In this document: piece by piece, positions 8,273-16,227 of the stretch | How the letters are laid out: each line of letters starts with the position of its first letter | How positions within the stretch are numbered: position 1 is the first letter of the stretch | NCBI RefSeq assembly: GCF_014199445.1 | Contig: NZ_JACIJS010000005.1 | Coordinates: 62,001 to 126,000, forward strand | Direction: 5' to 3' | Source of the DNA: Rubricella aquisinus | GTDB lineage: Bacteria > Pseudomonadota > Alphaproteobacteria > Rhodobacterales > Rhodobacteraceae | DNA: 64,000 nucleotides | The notes under the pieces: generated by a model | The model's database searches: none | Told to the model about the DNA's origin: nothing | Seen by the model: the letters and a program-made list of their open reading frames with translations, nothing else | Position numbers and translations under genes: made by a program

Positions 8273-8536
8273 TTATCCGGTGAAGCGGAACCGCTTCGCG
8301 TATCGTGTGCGGGACGCGCCGCCGGTTTTGCGGCGGCACTTCCCTTCGTATTCGGCAATCAGGGCCTTCAGGTCATCAAGCCGCGCCCGCTGGAAGGTCA
8401 CTTCTTCGCCGTCCATCCGCACGGTTTCCCGAAGCTGACCCGCGCTCAGACGAATGCGGACCTTTTGCAGCGCCGCCGCCATCGCAAAGGGATCATCCAT
8501 TTGGACGATGTCCTGCCCAACCTTCATCGTGGTCAT
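8273..8536 (-). CDS. Phage head-tail connector protein gpW-like
   Basis: This 87-residue protein sits between the portal and the protease. It has a helix (DPFAMAAALQKVRIRLSAGQ), a beta hairpin with charged turns (RETVRMDGEEVTFQRARLDDLKALIAEYEGK), and a basic tail, the layout of the lambda gpW head-tail joining fold. gpW seals the portal after packaging and prepares tail attachment. In lambda, gene W is also next to the portal gene B. The start shares an ATGA with the portal stop. Confidence 0.8.
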   Translation of the reverse strand: MTTMKVGQDIVQMDDPFAMAAALQKVRIRLSAGQLRETVRMDGEEVTFQRARLDDLKALIAEYEGKCRRKTGGASRTRYAKRFRFTG

Positions 8537-10119
8537 GGCGCTGGCTCCGTCTCAATCACCTGCGGCTCTGAACGTGGCGCGTAGGGCGATTGCATCCCAG
8601 CCTCCACATAGCGCTGGTGTTCGCGGTGGCGCTCTTCAAACAGCGCATCCGCATCCACGCCCAGATCGCCCGTCTCAATGGCAATCGAGCTGGTGCCGTT
8701 CTGCAGCCGCTCCGTCGAGGCGCGGGCGGACTTTTGGTCATCCGCCGTGGGCTTCGCTGGTCCCTGCCAATTGGCAAGGCACACGCTCGCCCGATTGGCC
8801 CGAAACGCGCGGTAGCCACCCTTGAAGGGGATGCGGCCCTCGCCGATCTCCTCATCGAGCCAATTGGCATAGATCATCTGGCACATCGGGGCCGCGATCC
8901 GCTCCCGACGGCGGGTGACCACGGGCCAAAGCGATGCGCCCTCCATCCGCACGCTGGCATAGGTGGCGTCCGTGTAGTCCATCGTCAGCCCCCCATAAGA
9001 ACATCCAATCGCCCGCGCCGTGTCCCGCGCCAGACTGTTGGAGAAAGGCACGAAATCCTTGCCCGGCACGTTGGCGGTTTCCAGCGTGAGCTTTTCGCCA
9101 GGGCCAAGATGGGACACTTGCGGATCTCCACCCACGGAAATCCGGGTCGCCGCCGCGCGATCCAGTTTCGCGCCCAGAAAATCGAGATACTCCTTTCCGT
9201 AACCGATGCCGTCCTCACCGCCGACATCGCGCAACACTTCCAGCGCCTCATAGGCATCCTGACTGGGCGCATCGCTGGTCAGGGTGATGGCAAAGACCGT
9301 TTGCAAGATCGCCATTTGCAGCGTCGCATCATCCAGCATCTCTGCCTGAATATGTTTGCGAAACGCAGGGGCCAATTGCGAAATCCCCCGCACATCCTCC
9401 GAGTCGATGGGATCGAAGATATGCATCACCAAGGGCCGCCCATCGGCATCAAAAGCTGCATAATCCCGCTTCTGCTTCAGCCCGCTGACCGCAGTTTCAA
9501 ACCGATAAGATACGGCGCGGCCATTCTCGTCATGCCGCACGCCTTGGAACAAACCTTCATGCTGGCTTGTATCCTGCACCAACCGGCTGGGCGGATAGAG
9601 CCGCAGTTTCGTGCCCGTGCCCAGCCCGTATTTTGCGCGCCGATCCGCAGCAAAAAAGTCAAAAACCCCCGTCACTTCCCCATAGGCGATGTACCACCGC
9701 AGCCCGATATCGACCATCTGCGGGATCGTGAGCTTGCCTCGCATGTCGCATTCGCGAGCGTTCCGGGAATAGGCCGTCCAGCGCCGTTTCACGATCCTGA
9801 TCCAGTCCGCCTTTTCCTTCTCATCATAGGATAGGCCCGTCAGGTCGGGATCGGGCGACAACGTCAATCCGACCCCGACCGTGTCCGCGACCACCTGATC
9901 CGTCGCCCCTTTCAGTCGCCCGGAATTCTGGATCAGGTCCATCGCCAGTCCCGCCGCCCGCCGCCACGAATAACGAATGTCATCCCGATGGCTGGTCAGC
10001 GGCGCGATCCGCGAGGCGACGACGCCGCTCGGCGTGTCCCGCAGATAGCGCGCCGTCATCCCGCGCGTGGGACTTGCAGCCCGCAAAGGCGTTCCGTCCG
10101 GTTTGATCAGCCCGCTCAT
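8533..10119 (-). CDS. Phage portal protein (lambda gpB family)
   Basis: This 528-residue protein is a lambda-type portal: N-terminal RYLRDTPSGVVASRIAPLTSHRDDIRYSWRRAAG, the mid motif EVTGVFDFFAADRRA, HIFDPIDSEDVRGISQLAPAFR, and the C-terminal FVPFSNSLARDTARAIGCSYGGLTMDYTDATYASVR, which is strongly conserved in this family. It forms the dodecameric ring through which DNA enters. The start was set at MSGLIKPDG, whose ATG overlaps the terminase stop by four bases; an in-frame GTG six codons earlier (10137) is the alternative. Confidence 0.92.
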   Translation of the reverse strand: MSGLIKPDGTPLRAASPTRGMTARYLRDTPSGVVASRIAPLTSHRDDIRYSWRRAAGLAMDLIQNSGRLKGATDQVVADTVGVGLTLSPDPDLTGLSYDEKEKADWIRIVKRRWTAYSRNARECDMRGKLTIPQMVDIGLRWYIAYGEVTGVFDFFAADRRAKYGLGTGTKLRLYPPSRLVQDTSQHEGLFQGVRHDENGRAVSYRFETAVSGLKQKRDYAAFDADGRPLVMHIFDPIDSEDVRGISQLAPAFRKHIQAEMLDDATLQMAILQTVFAITLTSDAPSQDAYEALEVLRDVGGEDGIGYGKEYLDFLGAKLDRAAATRISVGGDPQVSHLGPGEKLTLETANVPGKDFVPFSNSLARDTARAIGCSYGGLTMDYTDATYASVRMEGASLWPVVTRRRERIAAPMCQMIYANWLDEEIGEGRIPFKGGYRAFRANRASVCLANWQGPAKPTADDQKSARASTERLQNGTSSIAIETGDLGVDADALFEERHREHQRYVEAGMQSPYAPRSEPQVIETEPAP

Positions 10120-12086
10120 CGTGTTCTGTTTCTCCACTTTGACCGCGACGGTGACCGGGTCGAGGGTGCTGACGCGCCATTGCTTTGTTCCGCGTCGCCT
10201 GCGCTGGTTTCGGTTGGCCGCGTTGCCATCAGCAGGTCTTCAAAATCGGCCTGCACATCTTCGGGCGGACATTCGCGCTCCGCCATCAGGCGGTCCCACT
10301 CACTATCGGGCAGGTTCCTGACCCCAAGCCGAATGGCCGCGGCTTCCGCCTGAAGATGCGTGTCCAAGCCTTCGTTGTTCTGGTTGGGGTCTTTGACCCA
10401 CAGATACCGGGTGAAGCCGGATTTCGCTTTCTGCGCCTTGCGGCTTTCCGCTGTGAGCTGGCGATAGAACTCATCATCGAGCCCCTTTGGCAGCGCGATA
10501 AAGCCGCGCTCTTCGGGATCTGTTTTCTTCAGGTTCCGATAAAGGCCCATCTTCAACACCGATGAGGCGAAGTTGAAGAACCGCTTGGAGTAACGCACGA
10601 TCTTGCCGCGCCGGTTGCGCTCTTTCTTCACCTGCGCCAGCAGCGGTGCCCCTTCCGGATGCACCCCGCGCACCATGATCACTCGCGAGGACGGATGCTT
10701 GCGCGCCCAATCCCAGACGTCTTCGGTATACGCGTTGCCGTCGATGGCCAGCATGTCGATCTCGATCTTGCGGCCATAGGCGTTGCGAAAGCCCTGTTTC
10801 ATCAGGCCATTCAGCTTCGCCTGGCATTGCTCATCGGAGATATGTCCGTTGAACACGCCATATTCGACAATCGCCCGGCGCTTGTTCTGCCCCCATGCGA
10901 CCAGCTGCCATTCCACCCTATCCCCTTGGCAATCAACGCCGCAGGTCAGCATCGGAAAGCCTGCCGGGATCGTGCCATGGGCATAATCCGAGTCCGCTGC
11001 GCGATCCCGGATGTCCTCCCAAGGCGGCGCTTCGCCCAAGACGCGATAGGCTTTGCCGACCACGTCATTCCAGAAGGTCTGCTCTTTCGGCGGATCACCT
11101 TTCGCGGCCAGCCATGACCGGGCAATCCGCTCAAAGGATTGCAGTGGCGAATAGGCAGACCACAGATAGAAGGAGCGGTGATACCGCTTCTGTTTCGGGT
11201 TGGAGGCTCGCCATTCCACACGCGGAATGATCTCCATCCGGTGATGATCCTCAATCGCGCAGCCGCAGTCCGGACCTTGGCATATGAAATGCGCGCGCTC
11301 CGGATGCTCCTCATCCAGATTTTGCAGCATATTCTCCCAGTCCAGCACCTGCATGTATCCGCAATGCGGACAGGGGATGTAGGGGAACTCCTGCGATCCT
11401 GCCTCAAAGTTGTTGGTGATCCGGCACCCCGGAATGACCATGGGCGTCGATATCTTAAATATCTTGGCGAACTCGCGCCCTTGGCTGCGGCTATCCGCTT
11501 GGTTTTCCGGATCGCCCGCGCTGTTCATGTCCCATTTGGCAAGGTCATCCTGAACCTGCCGGGACATCGACACCTGACTGAGCGAGGCTGGCGAATTCGC
11601 GCCGGAGATCAGAATGGCCCCGCGCCCGTCCCGGCGCTCCTTGTAGAAAACCGAGTCCTGTCCATCCCGCGCCTTCATCGGGAAGATGCGGCGCAGTGCC
11701 GAGGTGCCTTTCAGCATCGGCTGCAGCTTCATCTTCGACCAGCGCCGGGCGTTCTCCTCTGTCGGGTGGACATAGAGGAAATCGCCGGGGTCCATGTCCA
11801 TCGACCCGCCGGTGAAGATATTGGCCAGCACCGTCCCGCCGAGCTGCGCCGACTTCGACAAGGTCACCACCCGACACTGATCATCGGGGGAGAGTGCGCG
11901 GAGGATTTCATCAAAATAGCGAAACCGCTGCCGGTTATACGGCCCGGAGAATTCGCTTTCCCGCTCGGAGAACTCGATATTCTCCTCCGCCCAGCTCAGA
12001 TAATCGACCGGCGGCGGCGGGTCGAACACCTCCGCCAGCACGTCGTGCAGCATCCATTCCGCATTTGTCACCGCGACATCCAACAT
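10116..12086 (-). CDS. Phage terminase large subunit (GpA family)
   Basis: This 656-residue protein is a GpA-type terminase. The N-terminal ATPase has a deviant Walker A (SKSAQLGGT near residue 78) and the conserved DDLAKWD segment. A zinc-ribbon-like module CPHC...C...CGC follows near residues 238-277. The C-terminal nuclease part begins at LTCGVDCQGDRVEWQLVAWG and includes AIDGNAYTEDVWDWARKH. It cuts concatemers and drives DNA into the head through the portal. The last ~25 residues are low complexity. It is coupled to the small subunit by ATGA. Confidence 0.93.
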   Translation of the reverse strand: MLDVAVTNAEWMLHDVLAEVFDPPPPVDYLSWAEENIEFSERESEFSGPYNRQRFRYFDEILRALSPDDQCRVVTLSKSAQLGGTVLANIFTGGSMDMDPGDFLYVHPTEENARRWSKMKLQPMLKGTSALRRIFPMKARDGQDSVFYKERRDGRGAILISGANSPASLSQVSMSRQVQDDLAKWDMNSAGDPENQADSRSQGREFAKIFKISTPMVIPGCRITNNFEAGSQEFPYIPCPHCGYMQVLDWENMLQNLDEEHPERAHFICQGPDCGCAIEDHHRMEIIPRVEWRASNPKQKRYHRSFYLWSAYSPLQSFERIARSWLAAKGDPPKEQTFWNDVVGKAYRVLGEAPPWEDIRDRAADSDYAHGTIPAGFPMLTCGVDCQGDRVEWQLVAWGQNKRRAIVEYGVFNGHISDEQCQAKLNGLMKQGFRNAYGRKIEIDMLAIDGNAYTEDVWDWARKHPSSRVIMVRGVHPEGAPLLAQVKKERNRRGKIVRYSKRFFNFASSVLKMGLYRNLKKTDPEERGFIALPKGLDDEFYRQLTAESRKAQKAKSGFTRYLWVKDPNQNNEGLDTHLQAEAAAIRLGVRNLPDSEWDRLMAERECPPEDVQADFEDLLMATRPTETSAGDAEQSNGASAPSTRSPSRSKWRNRTR

Positions 12087-12769
12087 CAGGCATCAAACTC
12101 CAGTTCTGTGGTCACCTCCGTCGGTGTTTGTTTGGCCAGCGCGCGCTGCTTCATCGTGGCCGTCTTGCGCACAGTGCGAAATTCGTTCTTCAGCATATGC
12201 AGGGCATCGCGCTGCGGGATATCGAATTGCGAGGCCAGCGCCGCCGCAAAATCCGTCAATGCGCCTTCAAAAATCTGCATCATCATGCCTGCCACGCGCG
12301 TCATCTGTTCGCGGGCGTCATCAGCGGACATCAGCTTGCCACCGCGCAACGCTTCTTCTGCCGCTTGCAACCTGTTGCGGCGCAGCTGCTCCTCGAGCTT
12401 GGCCCGCTTCAGCTGGTCCTCAATAGTATCAGCGAGCGGCAGCACCGGATTTACCGACGGCCTATCGGGATCCGCGTCGCCGCGTTCGGTCGAAACCGCG
12501 CTTCCCATTGGCTGCGTCGGCGCAGTCGTGTGTACCGGACTGACGGTGGTTCGCGTTGCGATCCCATTGCCAAGCGACTGCCCGATATCCCGGTTGCGCC
12601 GAACCTGTTCGCGCGCAGCCTCAAGGTTGATCTTCGCGTTCCGACCTTCCCCAACGATAGCGTCCGGCGAGATGATCCCCCGCTCAATCCAGTTGCTGAC
12701 CGCAGACTTTCCAACGCCAAGCGTCTCGGCAAACTTCGATTTGGTGACCAGCACCCCATCCATGTTCAC
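12086..12769 (-). CDS. Phage terminase small subunit (Nu1-like DNA-packaging protein)
   Basis: This 227-residue protein directly precedes the large terminase. Its N-terminus is a winged-helix DNA-binding segment (LVTKSKFAETLGVGKSAVSNWIERGIISPDAIVGEGRN), like lambda Nu1, which recognises cos. A charged helical middle (EDQLKRAKLEEQLRRNRLQAAEEALR) and a C-terminal part likely bind the large subunit. The frame opens with a GTG; an ATG two codons later is equally plausible. The overlap with the large subunit supports complex assembly during translation. Confidence 0.82.
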   Translation of the reverse strand: MNMDGVLVTKSKFAETLGVGKSAVSNWIERGIISPDAIVGEGRNAKINLEAAREQVRRNRDIGQSLGNGIATRTTVSPVHTTAPTQPMGSAVSTERGDADPDRPSVNPVLPLADTIEDQLKRAKLEEQLRRNRLQAAEEALRGGKLMSADDAREQMTRVAGMMMQIFEGALTDFAAALASQFDIPQRDALHMLKNEFRTVRKTATMKQRALAKQTPTEVTTELEFDA

Positions 12770-12914
12770 AGCCCTTCCCGGAGTTCACACACAAGTTCAC
12801 AAAGCCCCGCCGAGTTCACGCTTTCAAAAACCCGTCTGACTGGCGAACCCTCGGGCGCTATCCGCACCGCGTGCGCCCGATCCGGGGTACGGTCCCTAGT
12901 CATTTGCGGGCGAT

Positions 12915-13487
12915 CTAGAGGCCCAAAAGCCGTCCAATCTCGTGATCCAAGCGGCGTGGCAGATGCTCCGTCACCGTTTCTTCGAACACCGCAGCACTCG
13001 CGCCGTCCACCATCTCCGCTGGGATCACGACACCGGATTTGAGCTTTTCAATACCAAGCCGTTCCGGTCCGATCCGCTGGAACACATGCCCACCCATGTT
13101 CAGAGCAACGCGCCCACGGCTGAAACTGCCGCCCTTCATGAAGCTGTTCTCATAGAGCTGCCGCTGCCCCCGCACGAAAGCGGTCACGCCTTTCCGCGTC
13201 TCATGCGGCTTGAAGTATTTGAGCGATACATCCCCGCCCGATGCGGACAGGGAATACCGAAGATCGTCCCAACTGGATCGCTTGACCTTGATCGCCTTGC
13301 GGATGGTCTTTTGTGGCAGGCCAGTCTGTTTGGACAGGCTGCGAATGACCTGCGTGCGGGCCATACTGCCCGTGCGATTGATCGCGCTGTTCATTGCCTT
13401 GGGTGCGTCCGTTCCCAATGCTCCGAGCATGTTCTCAAACCGCGCCAAGTTCTTCACATCAACGTCGCCAATCTTGAGCATACCCAT
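12915..13487 (-). CDS. Prophage minor tail protein Z-like
   Basis: This 190-residue protein resembles the minor tail Z family (lambda gpZ group): AMNSAINRTGSMARTQVIRSLSKQTGLPQKTIRKAIKVKRSS is the hallmark segment, followed by a beta-rich middle and FMKGGSFSRGRVALNM. In lambda, gpZ acts in tail completion and joining. Here it lies before the terminase genes instead of after the head genes, so the late module is rearranged compared with lambda. It appears to be the first gene of the leftward late operon. Confidence 0.75.
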   Translation of the reverse strand: MGMLKIGDVDVKNLARFENMLGALGTDAPKAMNSAINRTGSMARTQVIRSLSKQTGLPQKTIRKAIKVKRSSWDDLRYSLSASGGDVSLKYFKPHETRKGVTAFVRGQRQLYENSFMKGGSFSRGRVALNMGGHVFQRIGPERLGIEKLKSGVVIPAEMVDGASAAVFEETVTEHLPRRLDHEIGRLLGL

Positions 13488-13629
13488 CCCCGAGTTCGGT
13501 TGAGCGCGGGCCGCTCGGTGGAGCCACGATGAACGGGCTCCAGCGCCGCACTGTACGGTGAATGTTGCCGCGCCCCCCTCACTGGATTTACAGTGCTCTG
13601 AGATTCAAAGGTTTTGACGGAAAGAATTG

Positions 13630-13950
13630 ATGCCAAATTCAAGCAAAAGAACCAACCAACAGAAACTCTTGGTGTTTTTTATGTTCTTGGCTATTGGGGC
13701 GGGAATTATCACGGCGATCATTGAGCATGTATGGTTGGGTGGCGTAATTGTTGGAGAGCGGATCGAGGATGGACGAAGTTTTGTTCAAATCCGGGAGAAC
13801 AGAGGCACCTGGGTGGAGGTTAGCAATTTCACTCTGGTAGTATTTCAATGGGCTAAGCGCATTAGTTTTGCCGGAATACTCGGTTTAGTCTCGATTTCTT
13901 TATGGTCATGGCTAAGGTACGGCCACTTGCCCACAGTCTCTGATGAGTAA
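13630..13950 (+). CDS. Small two-pass membrane protein, candidate prophage moron
   Basis: A 106-residue protein is encoded against the direction of the flanking late genes. It starts at an ATG with GGAAAG upstream; a TTG codon just before it could also serve. Two membrane segments are visible: KLLVFFMFLAIGAGIITAII near residue 13 and RISFAGILGLVSISLWSW near residue 78. Between them is a charged soluble part. The DNA is clearly more AT-rich than its neighbours. Position, strand and composition fit a lysogenic-conversion (moron) gene; no family was recognised. Confidence 0.6.
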   Translation: MPNSSKRTNQQKLLVFFMFLAIGAGIITAIIEHVWLGGVIVGERIEDGRSFVQIRENRGTWVEVSNFTLVVFQWAKRISFAGILGLVSISLWSWLRYGHLPTVSDE

Positions 13951-14000
13951 ACGCCAAACCTATAGGTTTGCGTGTCTGCTTTCCACGCCGCCGCACTCAC

Positions 14001-14034
14001 AAAAAAGGCCAGTCGCGGGTTGCCCGGACTGGCC
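14001..14034 (-). terminator. Intrinsic terminator after the secreted-protein gene
   Basis: On the minus strand GGCCAGTC and GACTGGCC form a perfect 8-bp stem with a 12-base loop, followed by a run of six T. It ends the transcript of the small secreted-protein gene and also stands before the late operon. Confidence 0.85.
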
Positions 14035-14057
14035 AAGTTTCAATCGAGTGTGGTGGA

Positions 14058-14408
14058 TCAATGCGTGATGTCAGGCGGGACGACGTCAGCGAATGCAATG
14101 CCATCGGGCTGCGCGATCTGCCAGTGCAAACCCGGCTCGCCACCGGGATGACTGACGCGCCAGACGGTCGCCGGAACGGTGTGGCCTTTATCGATCAAGC
14201 GCAGACTGGTGTCCGGCGTCGTGAGTTTGGGCGCGTGGATTGCTGCCACCGCGTGCTTGGCGTCCAATTCGATCATCAGATCGGCATCGACGCTCAGATC
14301 GAAGGCCGGGGTAGCTTCAAAAAACAGCGGGTCCGCGTGGTGGGCAGACGCGACGGATGCGATCATCGCACCGAGCGCCAGAATGCCGGTAAAGATCAGT
14401 GTCTTCAT
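14058..14408 (-). CDS. Small exported protein of unknown function
   Basis: A 116-residue protein with a classical signal peptide: MKTLIFTGILALGAMIASVA, then an ASA-H cleavage site near residue 22, giving a mature protein that starts HHADPLFFEA. AGGAG lies at good spacing before the ATG. The mature part contains ELDAKHAVAAIHAPKL and DKGHTVPATVWRV, so it is probably a small beta-rich periplasmic protein. It is bracketed by terminators on both sides, so it looks like an independently transcribed cassette within the prophage. No lysis or spanin feature was seen. Confidence 0.65.
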   Translation of the reverse strand: MKTLIFTGILALGAMIASVASAHHADPLFFEATPAFDLSVDADLMIELDAKHAVAAIHAPKLTTPDTSLRLIDKGHTVPATVWRVSHPGGEPGLHWQIAQPDGIAFADVVPPDITH

Positions 14409-14450
14409 ATCGTTCTCCTGTGTCCAAAAGTGGGTTTGTCCCTCTCTCGC

Positions 14451-14493
14451 AAAGAAAAAGGGCTGACCTTCGCAATCACGCGATGGCCAGCCC
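14451..14493 (-). terminator. Intrinsic terminator 2 upstream of the late operon
   Basis: Reading the minus strand, GGGCTGGCC and GGTCAGCCC pair over eight of nine positions, with an inner TCGC/GCGA stem, and are followed by TTTTTCTTT. It would stop transcripts coming from the NusG-like gene before they enter the secreted-protein gene. Confidence 0.75.
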
Positions 14494-14541
14494 AAGTCCA
14501 ACAGGGAGGATGTCTCTGCCCAATCAAGCCAGTGACAACAT

Positions 14542-14570
14542 AAAAAAGGCCCGCGCTTTGCAGCCGGGCC
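14542..14570 (-). terminator. Intrinsic terminator 1 after the NusG-like gene region
   Basis: On the minus strand GGCCCG and CGGGCC form a stem around a TGCAAAGCG-type loop, followed by six T. It is the first stop signal met by transcripts from the NusG-like gene. Confidence 0.8.
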
Positions 14571-14601
14571 AATTGACGGAGTAATCCTGTACGCGATCTA
14601 A

Positions 14602-14648
14602 TGGCATTCAATATGCCAAAATCACAATGCGCCATGCCAATCGGCATG
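14602..14648. promoter_or_regulatory. Two adjacent dyads with a shared TGCC half-site
   Basis: TGGCAT-N5-ATGCCA (14602-14618) and CATGCC-N4-GGCATG (14633-14648) are perfect six-base inverted repeats that use the same half-site in opposite arrangement, with centres about 30 bp apart. They lie upstream of the late operon and could bind a dimeric regulator. The repeats are seen; function is inferred. Confidence 0.4.
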
Positions 14649-14773
14649 TGCCCCACCTACTCGGTTTAACTGCATCGCACTTACTGTGCTTCCGTCAGGG
14701 ACTTGGTATTAGTGGTATTCCACCCTTAACTCGTTCTTAATTTACGCGTCAATCCCCTTAACAATTCGGCGGG

Positions 14774-15445
14774 TCATTTACCACCATCTGGCGTATCGGC
14801 GATCAGGAGGTCGCTTCGGATTTGTGCACAAATCTCTCCCCCCAAGATATCCAGCGCGGCCTTCACCGTTGGACCGCTGACATCAACAACCCGGAGGCGG
14901 ACACCATCAAGCGGTCCAGCGATAACGCGAACGAGGTCGTTGGGTTTGAACTCAACCCCAGACTTCAAGTAGCGTTCGCATTCCGGCGAAAGCATCCCGC
15001 CACCCCATTGCCGCATCAGCTGCATCACGCGGGCTGATGGTATTTCCACCGGGCGTCCACCTGTGCCCATCACACCAGTCACCACGTCCAAGTCCATCAG
15101 GTGATCCCAGCGGCTCCCCCCAATTGGCCATCCAACAAACAGCCAATCGACAAGCAGTGGCTGAGCTACCAATGCCTTCTCAGGGGTAAATCGGTTCTTG
15201 CGCCGAAGCACCTTCTTCACCGGCAAAAACACCTCGAACCCCGCCCGTCGCAACAGGTGCTCCGGGAGGAACACCGCTTTGCCCGTTCCGTCCACGCGCC
15301 GCTTTCGCATCCGGCCCTGACGATCCCGAAAGGTCTCGAATTCCCCGCCGATCCGTATCGTTTTGATGCCGCCAACCTGCTTGCGCTTCACCCGGCAGGC
15401 AAACCATTGCATGTCCTGTGCGGTTATCTCGCCCATCATGCTCAT
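14774..15445 (-). CDS. Phage NusG/RfaH-like transcription elongation (antitermination) protein
   Basis: This 223-residue protein has the NusG layout: an NGN domain starting QWFACRVKRKQVGGIKTIRIGG, with AGFEVFLPVKKVLRRK and VDWLFVGWP in the usual NusG order and VTGVMGTGGRPVEIPSARVMQLM closing it, then a KOW motif (FKPNDLVRVIAGPLDGVRLRVVDV). An insertion in the NGN part makes it longer than host NusG (~180). The start ATG overlaps the previous stop (ATGA); a longer frame lacks a ribosome site. Phage-specific NusG paralogues are expected to modify RNA polymerase. It precedes three terminators that guard the late operon. Confidence 0.8.
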   Translation of the reverse strand: MSMMGEITAQDMQWFACRVKRKQVGGIKTIRIGGEFETFRDRQGRMRKRRVDGTGKAVFLPEHLLRRAGFEVFLPVKKVLRRKNRFTPEKALVAQPLLVDWLFVGWPIGGSRWDHLMDLDVVTGVMGTGGRPVEIPSARVMQLMRQWGGGMLSPECERYLKSGVEFKPNDLVRVIAGPLDGVRLRVVDVSGPTVKAALDILGGEICAQIRSDLLIADTPDGGK

Positions 15446-16083
15446 GCCTCCACCTCGGCATCCACGCGCGCGGCCCGTTCGGCGGCCAGCGCGATGCGCG
15501 CCTGTTTTTCGGCATGGGCCAAGGCAGCATAGGTCTTGCACCGCTCGATTGTGGCGCGGCGCTCCTCATACCATTTGCGCTGGAGGTGATCCAAACTGCC
15601 ACCGCCCGCGAGATGATCCTCAAATCGCGCCATCCGATCCACATAGACCGCAGCTTCCTTCGCGATCTGGCCGAGGCCGAACTCATTCGGGAACCCTTCG
15701 CGCCGCAGGATGGAGGCAAGCAATTCCGGCGCAAATCCTTCGTCTATCGCCCGCTGTCCGAACCGATGGCCAAACACCGCACGAACAAGCGGCGATCCAT
15801 CATCGGGCGGCAGCTGGATTTGCCGCGCCCATTCCAAGATAGTCCGCGACGAGGGGAGAACGTTCTTCGCCTTGCCCTCGGCCCGCGCAGCCACATGCGC
15901 GCACAAAGCCGCAAGGTTGGTTTCGGTCATATAGGCCAACCGTTTGGTCAGCCCCTCGATCATCGCATCGAACTGCGCCTTCGTCACACCCGCCGGGCGC
16001 TTCAACGCGCGTTCGGTCATAAGCGGGTCGATCAGTACCGCCTTCACACGCTTTTCTCCGTCTGCCTGTTGCTGTCTGTCCAT
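15442..16083 (-). CDS. Phage protein of unknown function (middle block)
   Basis: A 213-residue mostly helical protein starting MDRQQQADGEKRVKAVLID. It contains RALKRPAGVTKAQFDAMIEGLTKRLAYMTETNLAALCAHV and PSSRTILEWARQIQLPPDD near the middle, and a long charged C-terminal helix (LQRKWYEERRATIERCKTYAALAHAEKQARIALAAERAAR) likely to form a coiled coil. It lies between the palindromic repeat element and the NusG-like gene and shares an ATGA with the latter. A replication-accessory or regulatory role is possible from position; no family was recognised. Confidence 0.6.
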   Translation of the reverse strand: MDRQQQADGEKRVKAVLIDPLMTERALKRPAGVTKAQFDAMIEGLTKRLAYMTETNLAALCAHVAARAEGKAKNVLPSSRTILEWARQIQLPPDDGSPLVRAVFGHRFGQRAIDEGFAPELLASILRREGFPNEFGLGQIAKEAAVYVDRMARFEDHLAGGGSLDHLQRKWYEERRATIERCKTYAALAHAEKQARIALAAERAARVDAEVEA

Positions 16084-16140
16084 GGCATGCCGCCTTCTTT
16101 TTTCAGTGTCTGCCCGGTCTCAAATGGCGTTGCGGTGGCT

Positions 16141-16200
16141 ATTGGGCGGAAGCGGTAATTTTCTTTATCTATCTAATTTCATTATCCTTATCGATGTGGA
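16141..16200. other. AT-rich segment next to the palindromic repeats
   Basis: This segment (TAATTTTCTTTATCTATCTAATTTC...) is the most AT-rich part of the early block. Next to the 10-bp repeats and just after the putative replication gene, it looks like a duplex-unwinding element of an origin. It may also be part of a promoter for the gene ending at 15442. Confidence 0.35.
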
Positions 16201-16227
16201 CACTAACGTACCGTCAGCGAATGTCCG

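Larger units (their letters stand above)
14409..14773. other. Gene-free region before the late operon with terminators and dyads
   Basis: About 365 bases without a convincing gene. It contains two minus-strand terminators at its left side and two dyad elements at 14602-14618 and 14633-14648. A TTGACG hexamer lies near 14750 on the minus strand, but no good -10 was found at the right spacing. Several short frames exist, but none has a ribosome site or family-like sequence. Confidence 0.6.

Noticed and set aside
12942-13532. Plus-strand frame opposite minor tail protein Z
   Set aside because: Shadow; the minus-strand protein has the minor tail Z hallmark and a matching operon position.
13845-14036. 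Minus-strand frame covering the terminator near 14001
   Set aside because: It would start inside the terminator and overlaps the membrane-protein gene; no ribosome site.
14405-14656. Minus-strand frame over the terminators and dyads
   Set aside because: It runs through hairpins and T-runs, lacks a ribosome site and has no family-like sequence.
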